Assembly (NCBI GenBank): GCA_041396045.1
Contig: JAWKZI010000001.1
Span: forward strand, 62,001-126,000
Direction of reading: 5' to 3'
DNA: 64,000 nt
Source: SHZI01 sp041396045
GTDB taxonomy: Bacteria > Pseudomonadota > Gammaproteobacteria > Steroidobacterales > GCA-2729495
Shown: piece by piece, positions 35,446-44,713 of the stretch
How the letters are laid out: each line of letters begins with the position of its first letter
Numbering within the stretch: position 1 is the stretch's first letter
Program-made: the position numbers and the translations under genes
Notes under the pieces: model-generated
What the model saw: only the letters and a program-made list of their open reading frames with translations
Database searches by the model: none
What the model was told of the DNA's origin: nothing

Positions 35446-35562
35446 GTATTTCCGCCGGGATGCCGCGACCTACAGAGTGCGTTGTCACAATCGGGAGCAG
35501 CAATCGTCAACCGCCCGCAAACTCGTGCGTTAGAGTCTGTGTCAATCACGTGTGGAGACCCT

Positions 35563-35937
35563 ATGCGTATGCAGCAAACACTCTTCGGCGCCCTCATTGC
35601 CATCAGCCTGGCCTTCGCCCCCTGATGGCGAGTGCCGATGACACCCCGCCGCCCGAACAGAACCGCAAGGCCTTCTGCCAGGCAAATCCCCAAGTGCGAG
35701 CAGGCCCGCGCCAAACGCGCGGAATTCTGCAAAACCAATCCGGACAAATGCGAGGCCGCAAAGCAGCGACGCGCTGAACGCCAGAAGTTCTGCCAGGCAA
35801 ACCCTGCGAAGTGCCAGGAGCAACGCGAGCAGTTCAAGGCCCAACGCGATGAAATTCGCGCCCAATGTCAGGCCGAACCCGACAAGTGCGAGCAAATCAA
35901 GTCGGACGCCCGGCAGAAGTTCCAGAAAAAGCAGTAG
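35563..35937 (+). CDS. Secreted Cys-repeat protein (frame breaks near the N-terminus)
   Basis: After bridging two indels (about 35620 and 35688) the gene encodes roughly 124 residues: a signal peptide (MRMQQTLFGALIAISLAFA), an acidic/Pro linker, then charged repeats of about 17-20 residues built on FC-x3-NP-x-KC (FCQANP, FCKTNPDKC, FCQANPAKC), followed by a helical C-terminus. Each repeat contributes two Cys spaced by about seven residues, suggesting disulphide-stapled helices in the periplasm. Similar small proteins are seen in related genomes but I know no function. Confidence 0.6.
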
Positions 35938-36093
35938 AAGCGCCTGCTGCAGGACGCCGGCCGGCACGATCGACGCCAATCGCGGCCAAAGCCGCGCCTG
36001 CAGCCGCGCCACTCCTGAGCCTCCCCGGCTTAGTTGTTAACTGGCTTCGTTGTTAAACTGTGCCGCCCAGTCACTACACCCGGCGGCCTTTCA

Positions 36094-36624
36094 ATGAAGC
36101 AATTCGACGGCACGACGATCGTCTCCCTGCGCCGGAATGGCTCGGTGGCTGTCGGCGGCGACGGGCAGGTCACGCTTGGCAACACGATCGTCAAAGGCAA
36201 TGCACGCAAGGTCCGCCGGCTGGCCGACGGCAATGTGCTGGCGGGGTTCGCGGGCGGCACTGCTGACGCCTTTACCCTGTTTGAACTCTTTGAGGGCAAG
36301 CTTGAGCAGTACGGCAACCTGAGTCGCGCGGCTATCGAGCTGGCCAAGGACTGGCGCACCGACCGACGGTTGCGCCGACTCGAAGCCCTGCTCTGTGTGG
36401 CCGACCGCGAGCGATCGCTGATCGTTTCCGGCAACGGCGATGTCATCGAGCCGGAAGACGACCTGATGGCCATCGGCTCCGGTGGCCCTTTCGCCCAGGC
36501 AGCAGCCCGGGCCCTGCTGGAAAACTCCGACCTGGGCGCCGAACAGATCGTGCGCAAGAGCCTGGAGATTGCCGGCAAAATCTGTATCTACACCAACCAG
36601 CACATCACCGTCGAAGTACTCTAG
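36094..36624 (+). CDS. hslV: ATP-dependent protease subunit HslV
   Basis: 176 residues. A short propeptide (MKQFDG) precedes the catalytic Thr of TTIVSLRR, and GDGQVTLGN and MGNARKVRRL-type motifs (KGNARKVRRL) follow. It forms a double hexameric peptidase ring with HslU. Start ATG 36094. HslU follows 60 bases downstream. Confidence 0.95.
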   Translation: MKQFDGTTIVSLRRNGSVAVGGDGQVTLGNTIVKGNARKVRRLADGNVLAGFAGGTADAFTLFELFEGKLEQYGNLSRAAIELAKDWRTDRRLRRLEALLCVADRERSLIVSGNGDVIEPEDDLMAIGSGGPFAQAAARALLENSDLGAEQIVRKSLEIAGKICIYTNQHITVEVL

Positions 36625-36684
36625 TTACCGCACTCCGCCAACTGCCACGCAGTTCAGCTCAATCACTTCAGGCAAAGCTCTCTG

Positions 36685-38013
36685 ATGTCCCAAATGACGC
36701 CTCGCGAAATCGTCCAGGAACTGGACAAATACATCATCGGCCAGGATCAGGCCAAACGTGCCGTGGCGATTGCCCTGCGCAATCGCTGGCGACGCATGCA
36801 GGTGGGTGAGCCGCTGCAGAACGAGATCACGCCCAAGAACATCCTGATGATCGGCCCGACCGGCGTTGGCAAGACCGAGATTGCCCGGCGGCTGGCGCGG
36901 CTCGCCGAAGCACCGTTCATAAAGGTTGAAGCGACCAAGTTCACGGAAGTCGGCTATGTGGGCCGCGAGGTCGACAGCATCATTCGCGACCTGATGGACG
37001 CCGCGGTGAAGCTCACCAGGGAACGCGAAATCGCCAAGGTCCGGCATCGTGCCGAAGATGCGGCCGAGGATCGCGTGCTTGACGCCTTGCTGCCGCCGCC
37101 CGCCACAGGTTTCACCGCAGATGTTGAACCGCGGGATTCCGATACCCGGCAGAAGTTTCGCAAGATGCTTCGTGAGGGCAAACTCGACGACAAGGAAATC
37201 GAAATCGAAGTTGCCGCCGTGCCCGTCGGTGTAGAGATCATGGCACCGCCCGGCATGGAGGAAATGTCGAGCCAGCTACAGGGGCTGTTCCAGAACCTCG
37301 GCGCCGGACGACGCAAGTCGCGCAAATTGAAGGTCCGCGAGGCTTTTCGCCTGCTCACCGACGAAGAAGCCGGACGGCTGGTTAACGAGGAAGACCTTAA
37401 ATCTGCAGCTCTGCAGAACGTCGAACAGAACGGCATCGTCTTTATCGACGAACTGGACAAGGTGGCACGGCGTGGCGACACGCAGGGCGTTGATGTGTCA
37501 CGTGAGGGCGTGCAACGGGACCTGTTGCCACTCGTGGAAGGCTGCACGGTCAGCACCAAGTACGGCATGGTCAAGACTGACCACATCCTGTTCATCGGGT
37601 CCGGCGCATTTCATGCGTCGAAGCCCTCCGACCTGATTCCCGAGTTGCAGGGCCGGTTTCCCATCCGGGTGGAACTGTCGGCCCTGTCCACTGGTGACTT
37701 CGTCCGCATCCTCACCGAGCCGGATGCCTCACTGACCCGCCAGTACACTGCCCTGCTGGCCACCGAAGGCGTCTCTCTGGCGTTTGCCGAATCCGGCGTG
37801 CGCCGGCTTGCCGAGATTGCGTTTCACGTCAACAGCGAGCAGGAAAACATCGGGGCACGACGCCTGTATACCGTCCTGGAGCGGCTGCTGGAATCCATAT
37901 CCTTCGATGCTGCCGACCAGAGCGGTTCGGAGTTAACCGTCGATGCAGCCTACGTCGACGACCATCTGGGCGATCTGGTGAAGGATCAGGACCTGAGCCG
38001 TTACATCCTTTAG
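36685..38013 (+). CDS. hslU: HslU ATPase subunit
   Basis: 442 residues. Walker A GPTGVGKTEIARRL, Walker B GIVFIDELDK, and the C-terminal HslV-activating tail ending DLSRYIL are present. It unfolds substrates for HslV in the cytoplasm. Convergent with the RND pump gene. Confidence 0.96.
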   Translation: MSQMTPREIVQELDKYIIGQDQAKRAVAIALRNRWRRMQVGEPLQNEITPKNILMIGPTGVGKTEIARRLARLAEAPFIKVEATKFTEVGYVGREVDSIIRDLMDAAVKLTREREIAKVRHRAEDAAEDRVLDALLPPPATGFTADVEPRDSDTRQKFRKMLREGKLDDKEIEIEVAAVPVGVEIMAPPGMEEMSSQLQGLFQNLGAGRRKSRKLKVREAFRLLTDEEAGRLVNEEDLKSAALQNVEQNGIVFIDELDKVARRGDTQGVDVSREGVQRDLLPLVEGCTVSTKYGMVKTDHILFIGSGAFHASKPSDLIPELQGRFPIRVELSALSTGDFVRILTEPDASLTRQYTALLATEGVSLAFAESGVRRLAEIAFHVNSEQENIGARRLYTVLERLLESISFDAADQSGSELTVDAAYVDDHLGDLVKDQDLSRYIL

Positions 38014-38060
38014 CGGTCGGCCTCAGCGCGAATCCTTGCCGGCCTGATCCAGACGCTTGT

Positions 38061-41000
38061 TCAGTGGCTGGTCGCTGCACTCGGCGTCGCGCTGGCCGAA
38101 CGCCGAGCGCGCCGCGCGTGCCAGCGATCCAGCCATTCCGCCACCTTTGAATAGGTCGCCGGAACGACCACCAGCGATAACAGGGTGGAGGTCAGCAAAC
38201 CACCAATGACCGACACGCCAAGCGGTGCCCGGAAGTTGCCATCGGCATTCAGTGCCAGGGCAACCGGCATCATTCCCGCGCCCATGGCGATGGTGGTCAT
38301 GATGACCGGCCTCACCCGCTTGCGGCACGCCGCAATGATGGCGTCGTAGCGGGGCAGCCCCTGATCCCGCTCGCCAATGATTGCGTAATCGACAATCAGG
38401 ATGGAGTTCTTGGTCGCCACTCCGGTGAGCATCAGCAAGCCGATCAGCGAGGGCAGGGACAGCGCATAGCCCGTTATCAGCAGCGCACCGAAAGCACCGA
38501 CACCGCACAAGGGGACCGCGGCGAGAATCACCAGGGGCTGTATTGGACTGCCAAACAGCAACAGCAAAACCAGATACACGCAACCGATTCCGGCCAGCAT
38601 CGCCATGGCGAAGCCCACAAACATATCCACAAACGCCTCGGCATCGCCGCTGGGCACGATACGGACGCCCGGTGGCAGATCCGTGGTTGCCGGCATCTCG
38701 CGCAGATCAGCCATCACATTGCCGAGCGGCAAACCATTGAGCTCGGCTGATATCTTGATGTTCCGTTCCCGGTTGAAGCGCTCGATCTGTGCCGGACCGC
38801 TGCCATCGCGAATGGTTGCCACAGCCGACAGGGGCACGCTGCCGTTGCGGGAGGGAACCCGCAACAGGGACAGCAGCGCCTGATCACTCAACGATGAATC
38901 GGCCACCTTTACGCTGATCGGAATCTGGCGATCTGCCAGATTGAGCTTGGCCAGATTGCGACTGAAATCGCCGCTGGTCGCAATGCGGGCTGCCTCGGCG
39001 ATGGCCAACGTCGATACGCCGAGATCCGCGGCCCGGGCCGGGTCCGGCTCGATGATGATCTCCGGATTCAGCAGCGACGCCGTGGACGACACGCTGCCCA
39101 GACCGGGAATGCCGCGCAAGGCCGCCTCGATCTTGCGGCCGGAAGCAGCCAGTTGTTGCGGATCCTTGCCCGCCAGAACGATATCCAGACGCTCGCCAGG
39201 TGCCTGCGCCGCGAAGTTGATGCGCACGCCCGGCATGTCCTTCAGGCGACTGCGAACCTCCGTCTCCAGCTCGTGAATGGTCCGATCGCGCTTCGACTTG
39301 AACTCCAGGGTGACCGACGCTTTGCGCACATCGCCCTGCACCCCGGCATCGTAGCCGCCCAGATTGGAGGAGCCGATTTTCGCAAATACCGAAACCAGGT
39401 CGGGCATATCCTGCAGCTTTTCCCGTACCTGTTTGACGGCGGCCACCGTGTCGGCCAGCTGCACGCCGGGCGGCAGGGCCACTTGCAGGTTGGTGCGATC
39501 CAGGTCCGACGCAGGCAGGAAGGTCGTCGGGATCAGTGGCACCAGAGCGATGGCAAGGACGAAGGTAGCCAGTGCAAACAGCATGGTCCGCCCGCGATGG
39601 CGCAAAGCCAGTTTTACCCAGCGGATGTACCTGGAAATCCAGCGTGGCTCAGCGTGAGTACCTCCATCCGAGGTCAGGAACCGCGCTGCCAGCATGGGTG
39701 TGAGCAATCGGGCCACCAGCAGCGAGAACAGCACGGCCATGGCAGCGGTCCAGCCGAACTCCCGGAAATAGAGGCCGATTTCGCCGGAGATGAAGGCCAC
39801 CGGCAGAAAGACGGCAGCCAGCGTCACTGAGGTGGCAATAACCGCAATACCGATTTCATCGGCCGCATCGATCGCGGCCTGTTCGGGTGTCTTGCCCATG
39901 GCTCGGTGCTGCGCGATGTTTTCGATCTCGACGATGGCATCGTCAACGAGGACACCAATGACCACGGCAAATGCCAGCAGCGACAGCAGGTTCAGGCTGA
40001 AGCCCAGCATGTCCATGACCCAGAAGGTCGGCAGTACCGACAAGGGCAAGGCCAGGGCCGTAATCCAGGTCGCACGCCAGTCGCGCAGGAACAGCCAGAC
40101 CACAATTACCGCGAGGAATGCACCTTCGAGCAACATCGTCACGGATGCGTTGTAGGAATTCTGCGAGGTCTCCACGCCGGATGCGACTTCGACGAAGTGC
40201 ACGTCCGGATACGCTGCACTGAGTTCGGCAACCTTTTCGCGTACTTCCGCTCCTACAACCACCGAACTGGTATCGATGGCCCGCTGCACCGAGATCGACA
40301 CCACCGGCTTGCCGTTCAGCAGGGCGATCTCGCGCGGCTCGGCGTAACCATCTTTCACGGTTGCCAGTGAAGACAGTCGTACAGATCGCCCGTCCGGAAA
40401 TGAAATGGGGAAATCTGCCAGTTGGGCGGCAGACTGCACCGTGGCGACAGTGCGTACCGACTGCTCCCTGCCACCCAGCGCGGTGCGACCACCGGGCAAT
40501 TCCACCTGCAGGCGGGCCAACTGCGCCGAGACGGTGCCGGCAGTGAGGCCAAAGGCCTGCAAAGCGGCCGGGCGCAGCGCCACACTCACTTCGCGGTTGA
40601 CGCCCCCCGAACGCTGCACCTGGCCCACGCCCGATGCACTGAACAGGGCCTTGGTAACCACGTCGTCCACAAACCAGGTGAGTTCATCCGGCGCCATCCG
40701 GTCGGATGAAATGGCGTAACCCAGCAGGGTGGGTCCGAACAGGTTCACGCGGGCAATTACGGGCTCGTCGATATCAGCAGGCAGATCGGGACGGATGCGG
40801 TCAAGCGCGTCACGCACCTCCTCCATGGCCCGGTCCATATTCCGGTCCAGCTCGAACAGGATCTGGGTAGTTGATACGCCTTCGTTAATTGTTGACGTCA
40901 GTTTGTCGATGTCCGCCAGGGAAGCGACAGCGTCTTCCACCTTGCGCGTTACATTGGTCTCGAGTTGCTCCGGGGTTGCGCCGGGCAGGCGCACGGTGAC

Positions 41001-41144
41001 GGTGATCTGCGGAACCGGAATATCGGGCAACTGGGCAATCGGCAGTTGCCGCAAGCCGTGAATGCCGCCCGCGCACAGCACCCCGAAGATGAGCGCCGCG
41101 GCGATCGGATTGCGAATTCCCCACAGGGAGACATTTATGGCCAC
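38061..41144 (-). CDS. RND efflux transporter, HAE family
   Basis: 1027 residues, the usual size, with two repeats of six helices. Helix 4 has the Asp-Asp pair (GVLVDDAIVEIEN) of drug/hydrophobe exporters, unlike the HME motif of czcA. It exports hydrophobic or amphiphilic compounds with the adaptor encoded just upstream (41193-42350). No outer-membrane factor gene is adjacent, so it probably recruits a distant TolC homologue. Substrate unknown. Confidence 0.92.
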   Translation of the reverse strand: MAINVSLWGIRNPIAAALIFGVLCAGGIHGLRQLPIAQLPDIPVPQITVTVRLPGATPEQLETNVTRKVEDAVASLADIDKLTSTINEGVSTTQILFELDRNMDRAMEEVRDALDRIRPDLPADIDEPVIARVNLFGPTLLGYAISSDRMAPDELTWFVDDVVTKALFSASGVGQVQRSGGVNREVSVALRPAALQAFGLTAGTVSAQLARLQVELPGGRTALGGREQSVRTVATVQSAAQLADFPISFPDGRSVRLSSLATVKDGYAEPREIALLNGKPVVSISVQRAIDTSSVVVGAEVREKVAELSAAYPDVHFVEVASGVETSQNSYNASVTMLLEGAFLAVIVVWLFLRDWRATWITALALPLSVLPTFWVMDMLGFSLNLLSLLAFAVVIGVLVDDAIVEIENIAQHRAMGKTPEQAAIDAADEIGIAVIATSVTLAAVFLPVAFISGEIGLYFREFGWTAAMAVLFSLLVARLLTPMLAARFLTSDGGTHAEPRWISRYIRWVKLALRHRGRTMLFALATFVLAIALVPLIPTTFLPASDLDRTNLQVALPPGVQLADTVAAVKQVREKLQDMPDLVSVFAKIGSSNLGGYDAGVQGDVRKASVTLEFKSKRDRTIHELETEVRSRLKDMPGVRINFAAQAPGERLDIVLAGKDPQQLAASGRKIEAALRGIPGLGSVSSTASLLNPEIIIEPDPARAADLGVSTLAIAEAARIATSGDFSRNLAKLNLADRQIPISVKVADSSLSDQALLSLLRVPSRNGSVPLSAVATIRDGSGPAQIERFNRERNIKISAELNGLPLGNVMADLREMPATTDLPPGVRIVPSGDAEAFVDMFVGFAMAMLAGIGCVYLVLLLLFGSPIQPLVILAAVPLCGVGAFGALLITGYALSLPSLIGLLMLTGVATKNSILIVDYAIIGERDQGLPRYDAIIAACRKRVRPVIMTTIAMGAGMMPVALALNADGNFRAPLGVSVIGGLLTSTLLSLVVVPATYSKVAEWLDRWHARRARRSASATPSAATSH

Positions 41145-41192
41145 AGGGTCAGCGCCGCGGAATCTGAGCCACAGAAACAGTTAAAGACGCAC

Positions 41193-42350
41193 TCATGCGT
41201 CGGCACCCACTTCGCGTACGAGATCACCGTTACTCAGGAAACCGGCACCCCGCACAACCACGTGTTCGGCGGCTTTGACGCCACTCACCACCTCGGTGAA
41301 ATCGCCGTACTGCTGCCCGACCACTATGCGCCGCTGTTCCACATTGAACGCTTCGTCCGGTTGACCTGCCTTGCCCTTGGCAACGAAGACATAGGGGAAG
41401 CCATCCCGATACACAACGGACTCCCGTGGCAACACCGTCGCGGTGGCTTTCCCCAGCAGTAGCTGGCCTTCGGCAAACATGCCAGCGCGCAGATCTCCGG
41501 GATCGGGCAGGTCTGCATAGAGCATGCCGGTCCGGGTATCCGGATTCACCGCCGGCGACACTGTCCGCACGGTACCCGTAACCTTGGCGCCGCCCGGGCT
41601 CGTCAATTCAACCGGCATGCCGGTGCGAACGCGGGCCAGATCGCTTTCGGTCAGTTCCGCCCTCCACTCGAGCCGGCCGTCCCGGATCAGCTTCAGCATA
41701 TCGGCGCCGGCTGACACGATCTGCCCGGGTTGCACGCTGCGCGCGGAAATCACGCCCGCCTCTGGCGCCTTCAGGGTGGCAAAGCTGAGCTGCAGTCGGG
41801 CGGCATCCAGATTGGCGTCGGCAGTGGCCAGTTGGGCTTGCGCACTGCTGAGATTGGCCTGCAACTGGTCGGCATTGCTCGAAGAAATCAGACCCTGTTT
41901 TACCAGCGACTGTCCTCGCCGAAAATCGGCTTGCGCGAGTTCCAGCCCGGCTTTCGCCTGGGCGACACTGGCCTCGGCCTGGCGGGACTGCACACGCAGG
42001 CTGCGTGCATCCAGCCGAACCAGCGTCTGCCCTGCCTTCACGCGGTCCCCGACCTCGACCAGGACTTCGGCAACCCGCACTCCAGTCAGTTCTACACCCA
42101 GCGTGATTTCCTGCCAGGCAGCCACGGAACCCGAGATGACCAGCTTTCGCTCCACCTCATGCGCCGCAGGTACGGTAGTGGTTACGACCAGGCTGGGCGA
42201 TGGTTCAACCGCTGTCTTGGCACCGCCACAAGCGACCAGCAGCAAAGCCAGCAGACCGGGCAGAACCACGTACTGCTTCGGGACTATCCTTCGCGGCCTC
42301 GACCAGGCCCGCGAGACGGGATTCGCAAAATTCGGAATTTGAGAGACCAT
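41193..42350 (-). CDS. RND efflux periplasmic adaptor subunit
   Basis: 385 residues with a hydrophobic N-terminus ending LLVAC, so it is probably a lipoprotein, then hairpin, lipoyl and beta-barrel domains (GVRVAEVLVEVGDRVKAGQT in the lipoyl part). It is 48 bases upstream of the RND pump gene on the same strand and should link the pump to an outer-membrane channel. The start may lie downstream of 42350, nearer the hydrophobic stretch. No regulator gene is adjacent. Confidence 0.9.
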   Translation of the reverse strand: MVSQIPNFANPVSRAWSRPRRIVPKQYVVLPGLLALLLVACGGAKTAVEPSPSLVVTTTVPAAHEVERKLVISGSVAAWQEITLGVELTGVRVAEVLVEVGDRVKAGQTLVRLDARSLRVQSRQAEASVAQAKAGLELAQADFRRGQSLVKQGLISSSNADQLQANLSSAQAQLATADANLDAARLQLSFATLKAPEAGVISARSVQPGQIVSAGADMLKLIRDGRLEWRAELTESDLARVRTGMPVELTSPGGAKVTGTVRTVSPAVNPDTRTGMLYADLPDPGDLRAGMFAEGQLLLGKATATVLPRESVVYRDGFPYVFVAKGKAGQPDEAFNVEQRRIVVGQQYGDFTEVVSGVKAAEHVVVRGAGFLSNGDLVREVGADA

Positions 42351-42502
42351 GAATGACTCGGATGGCGAGCATGCTGCTCGGCAGTTTATCGACAGCTTTC
42401 GCTTAAGTGTAACGTAAGCCTACCCGGTTCATGGGCATTTGACCGCCAGAAACCCGGCCAGTGGACTGCGGTACAGTGCCACGCTTCCAGCTGTGTATAC
42501 CC

Positions 42503-43279
42503 ATGGTTCTTATCACTTCCAGTGACAATGCCCGCTTCCGGGAACTGCTAGCTCTGGCGGAATCCGTCCGGGGCCGGCGCCAGACCGGACTCGCATTGCT
42601 CGACGGCGTTCATCTGGTCGAAAGCTATATCGACCAGTGTGGTTCGCCGACCTCTCTCGTCGTCAGCAGCAGCGGCCGGCAGCACGCTGAAGTGGCCCGG
42701 TTAGTGGCCCAACTTGCTGATGTACCTGGCATCGAACTCAGCGATGCGCTGTTCCGCCGCCTGTCGCCCGTGCAAACCCCGACCGGCATTCTCGCCACTA
42801 TTCCCATCCCGCTTCGCCGGGCACCATCAGGGGATCCCGAAGCCTGCGTATTGCTCGAAGATGTGCAGGACCCCGGCAATCTGGGTTCCATCCTGCGCTC
42901 AACGGCTGCGGCAGGCATCCGGCAGGTCTGCCTGTCGCCCCAGTGCGCCGACCTGTGGTCACCCAAGGTGCTGCGTGCGGGGATGGGCGCGCATTTCAAG
43001 CTGCAGTGTTTCGCTGGCGTGGATCTGGTCGCATTCACCGCCGCGTTTCCCGGACGGCTCATTGCCACCCACCCGGATACCCCACGAACACTGTTCGACG
43101 CCGATCTCACCGGTTTGATCGGCCTGGTCTTTGGAAACGAAGGGGCTGGTGTGTCGCCGGCCCTGCTGAAGCAGGCTGCCGAGGTCATCAGGATTCCGAT
43201 GCCCGGCGGCACGGAGTCCCTGAATATTGCGGCAGCCGCTGCCATCTGCCTGTTCGAGCGCGTGCGTCAGTTAGGATGA
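42503..43279 (+). CDS. SpoU/TrmH-family RNA 2'-O-methyltransferase
   Basis: 258 residues from ATG 42503. An N-terminal substrate-binding domain precedes the SPOUT knot with its three motifs: EDVQDPGNLGSILRSTAAAG, GLVFGNEGAGVS and LNIAAAAAICLFE. It should methylate ribose in rRNA or tRNA using S-adenosylmethionine; the exact target cannot be told (RlmB- and TrmH-type enzymes share these motifs). Its stop overlaps the ubiE start. Confidence 0.9.
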   Translation: MVLITSSDNARFRELLALAESVRGRRQTGLALLDGVHLVESYIDQCGSPTSLVVSSSGRQHAEVARLVAQLADVPGIELSDALFRRLSPVQTPTGILATIPIPLRRAPSGDPEACVLLEDVQDPGNLGSILRSTAAAGIRQVCLSPQCADLWSPKVLRAGMGAHFKLQCFAGVDLVAFTAAFPGRLIATHPDTPRTLFDADLTGLIGLVFGNEGAGVSPALLKQAAEVIRIPMPGGTESLNIAAAAAICLFERVRQLG

Positions 43280-44025
43280 ACGATATGGAACAGACGCACT
43301 TTGGCTTCGAGGTCATTCCGGCTGCCGACAAGGTCAATCGGGTCCGGGCGGTGTTTGATTCGGTAGCCGCCAACTACGACCTGATGAACGACCTCATGTC
43401 TGGCGGCCTGCACCGGCTGTGGAAGCGCTTCGCGTTGAGCCGCACCGGCCTGCGGCCCGGCGACCGGGCACTGGATGTCGCGGGCGGTACTGGCGACCTG
43501 TCGATCGGGATGGCCGGTCAGGTGGGCACCAACGGTCTGGTTTGCCATACCGATATCAACGGCGAGATGCTTGAAATCGGCCGGCGGCGTCTGGTGGATG
43601 CCGGGGTCTTCGCCAATACGGTCAGCCTGCAGGCGAACGCGGAGCAGTTGCCGTTTGCCGACCACAGTTTTCACTGCGTCATGATTGGCTTTGGCCTGCG
43701 GAACTGCACTGACAAACCAGCGGCCCTGCGGGAAATGGCCCGGGTGCTGCGCCCCGGTGGCCGGCTGCTGGTGCTGGAGTTTTCCAGACCCGCCGTAAAG
43801 TTTATCGAGCCACTCTATGAAATGTATTCGTTCCGGATACTGCCGTGGCTGGGCGAGCGTGTCGCAGGAGATGCTGCCAGTTACCGGTACCTGGCGGAGT
43901 CAATTCGCATGCACCCGGATCAGGAGAGCCTGCGCGGCCTCATGTCAGACGCTGGTCTGGAGGATGTCGGCTTTCACAATCTGAGCGGCGGCATCGTTGC
44001 CCTGCACCACGGCTTCCGCTACTGA
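43276..44025 (+). CDS. ubiE: Ubiquinone/menaquinone C-methyltransferase UbiE
   Basis: 249 residues from ATG 43276, overlapping the previous stop. Class-I methyltransferase with ALDVAGGTGDLSIGMAG (SAM site) and the UbiE signatures YDLMNDLMSGGLHRLWK and RVLRPGGRLLVLEFS. It methylates the ring in ubiquinone synthesis. First of a ubiE-ubiJ-ubiB run. Confidence 0.95.
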   Translation: MNDMEQTHFGFEVIPAADKVNRVRAVFDSVAANYDLMNDLMSGGLHRLWKRFALSRTGLRPGDRALDVAGGTGDLSIGMAGQVGTNGLVCHTDINGEMLEIGRRRLVDAGVFANTVSLQANAEQLPFADHSFHCVMIGFGLRNCTDKPAALREMARVLRPGGRLLVLEFSRPAVKFIEPLYEMYSFRILPWLGERVAGDAASYRYLAESIRMHPDQESLRGLMSDAGLEDVGFHNLSGGIVALHHGFRY

Positions 44026-44038
44026 GCCTGTTCAGGTC

Positions 44039-44710
44039 ATGACTTCTGATTCAACGACTTCAATTTCGACGCTGGCGTTAAAGCCCGTTGAACGGTTGAT
44101 CAACCGCGGCATCGGCCTGTCGTCGACGGCCGGCGCAATGGCCGCAGCGCTGGCTGGCAGGTCACTCGATATTCAACTGGAAGGTACGCACATTGTGCTG
44201 CAACTGAAGGCACGTGCTGGCAGCGTGCAGCTGACAGCCGGCGACAAGGTGCCCGGCACGGTGGCAACAGATTCCGGGGTGGCCGATGCCACCGTGGCTG
44301 GATCCCCTCTGGCGATGCTTCGGATGCTGGGCGGCGATCCGCAGGCGCTGATTCGCGACGGCGATATCCGCATGACCGGCAACACCGACGTGGCCAATCA
44401 GTTTCGCGACCTGTTGCACATGGCCAGGCCGGATCTGGAGGATGAACTCGCGAAACTTGTTGGCGATCCGCTGGCCCACCGTTTCGGTGTCATGGGCCGT
44501 GAATTCGTCGACTGGGGCCGGCGCACCGTGGACTCGGTGTCCCGCAGTGTCGGCGAATATCTCACCGAAGAGCGCCGCACTCTGCCCACCCGGATCGAGG
44601 CTCAGGAGTTCTATCGTGAGGTGGACACCCTCGTAAACGACGTGGAACGCGCCGAGGCACGCCTCGACGGTTTGCTCAGTCGCCTGACGCCGCCCGGAAC
44701 GGATGCTTAA
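44039..44710 (+). CDS. ubiJ: Ubiquinone biosynthesis accessory factor UbiJ (SCP2 domain)
   Basis: 223 residues from ATG 44039. The N-terminal SCP2 lipid-binding domain (TAGDKVPGTVATDSGVAD, then GDIRMTGNTDVANQFRDLL) and a C-terminal helical part (residues about 140-215) match UbiJ. It binds ubiquinone intermediates in the cytosolic Ubi complex, with UbiK (24249-24506). Between ubiE and ubiB as in other gammaproteobacteria. Confidence 0.92.
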   Translation: MTSDSTTSISTLALKPVERLINRGIGLSSTAGAMAAALAGRSLDIQLEGTHIVLQLKARAGSVQLTAGDKVPGTVATDSGVADATVAGSPLAMLRMLGGDPQALIRDGDIRMTGNTDVANQFRDLLHMARPDLEDELAKLVGDPLAHRFGVMGREFVDWGRRTVDSVSRSVGEYLTEERRTLPTRIEAQEFYREVDTLVNDVERAEARLDGLLSRLTPPGTDA

Positions 44711-44713
44711 ACC

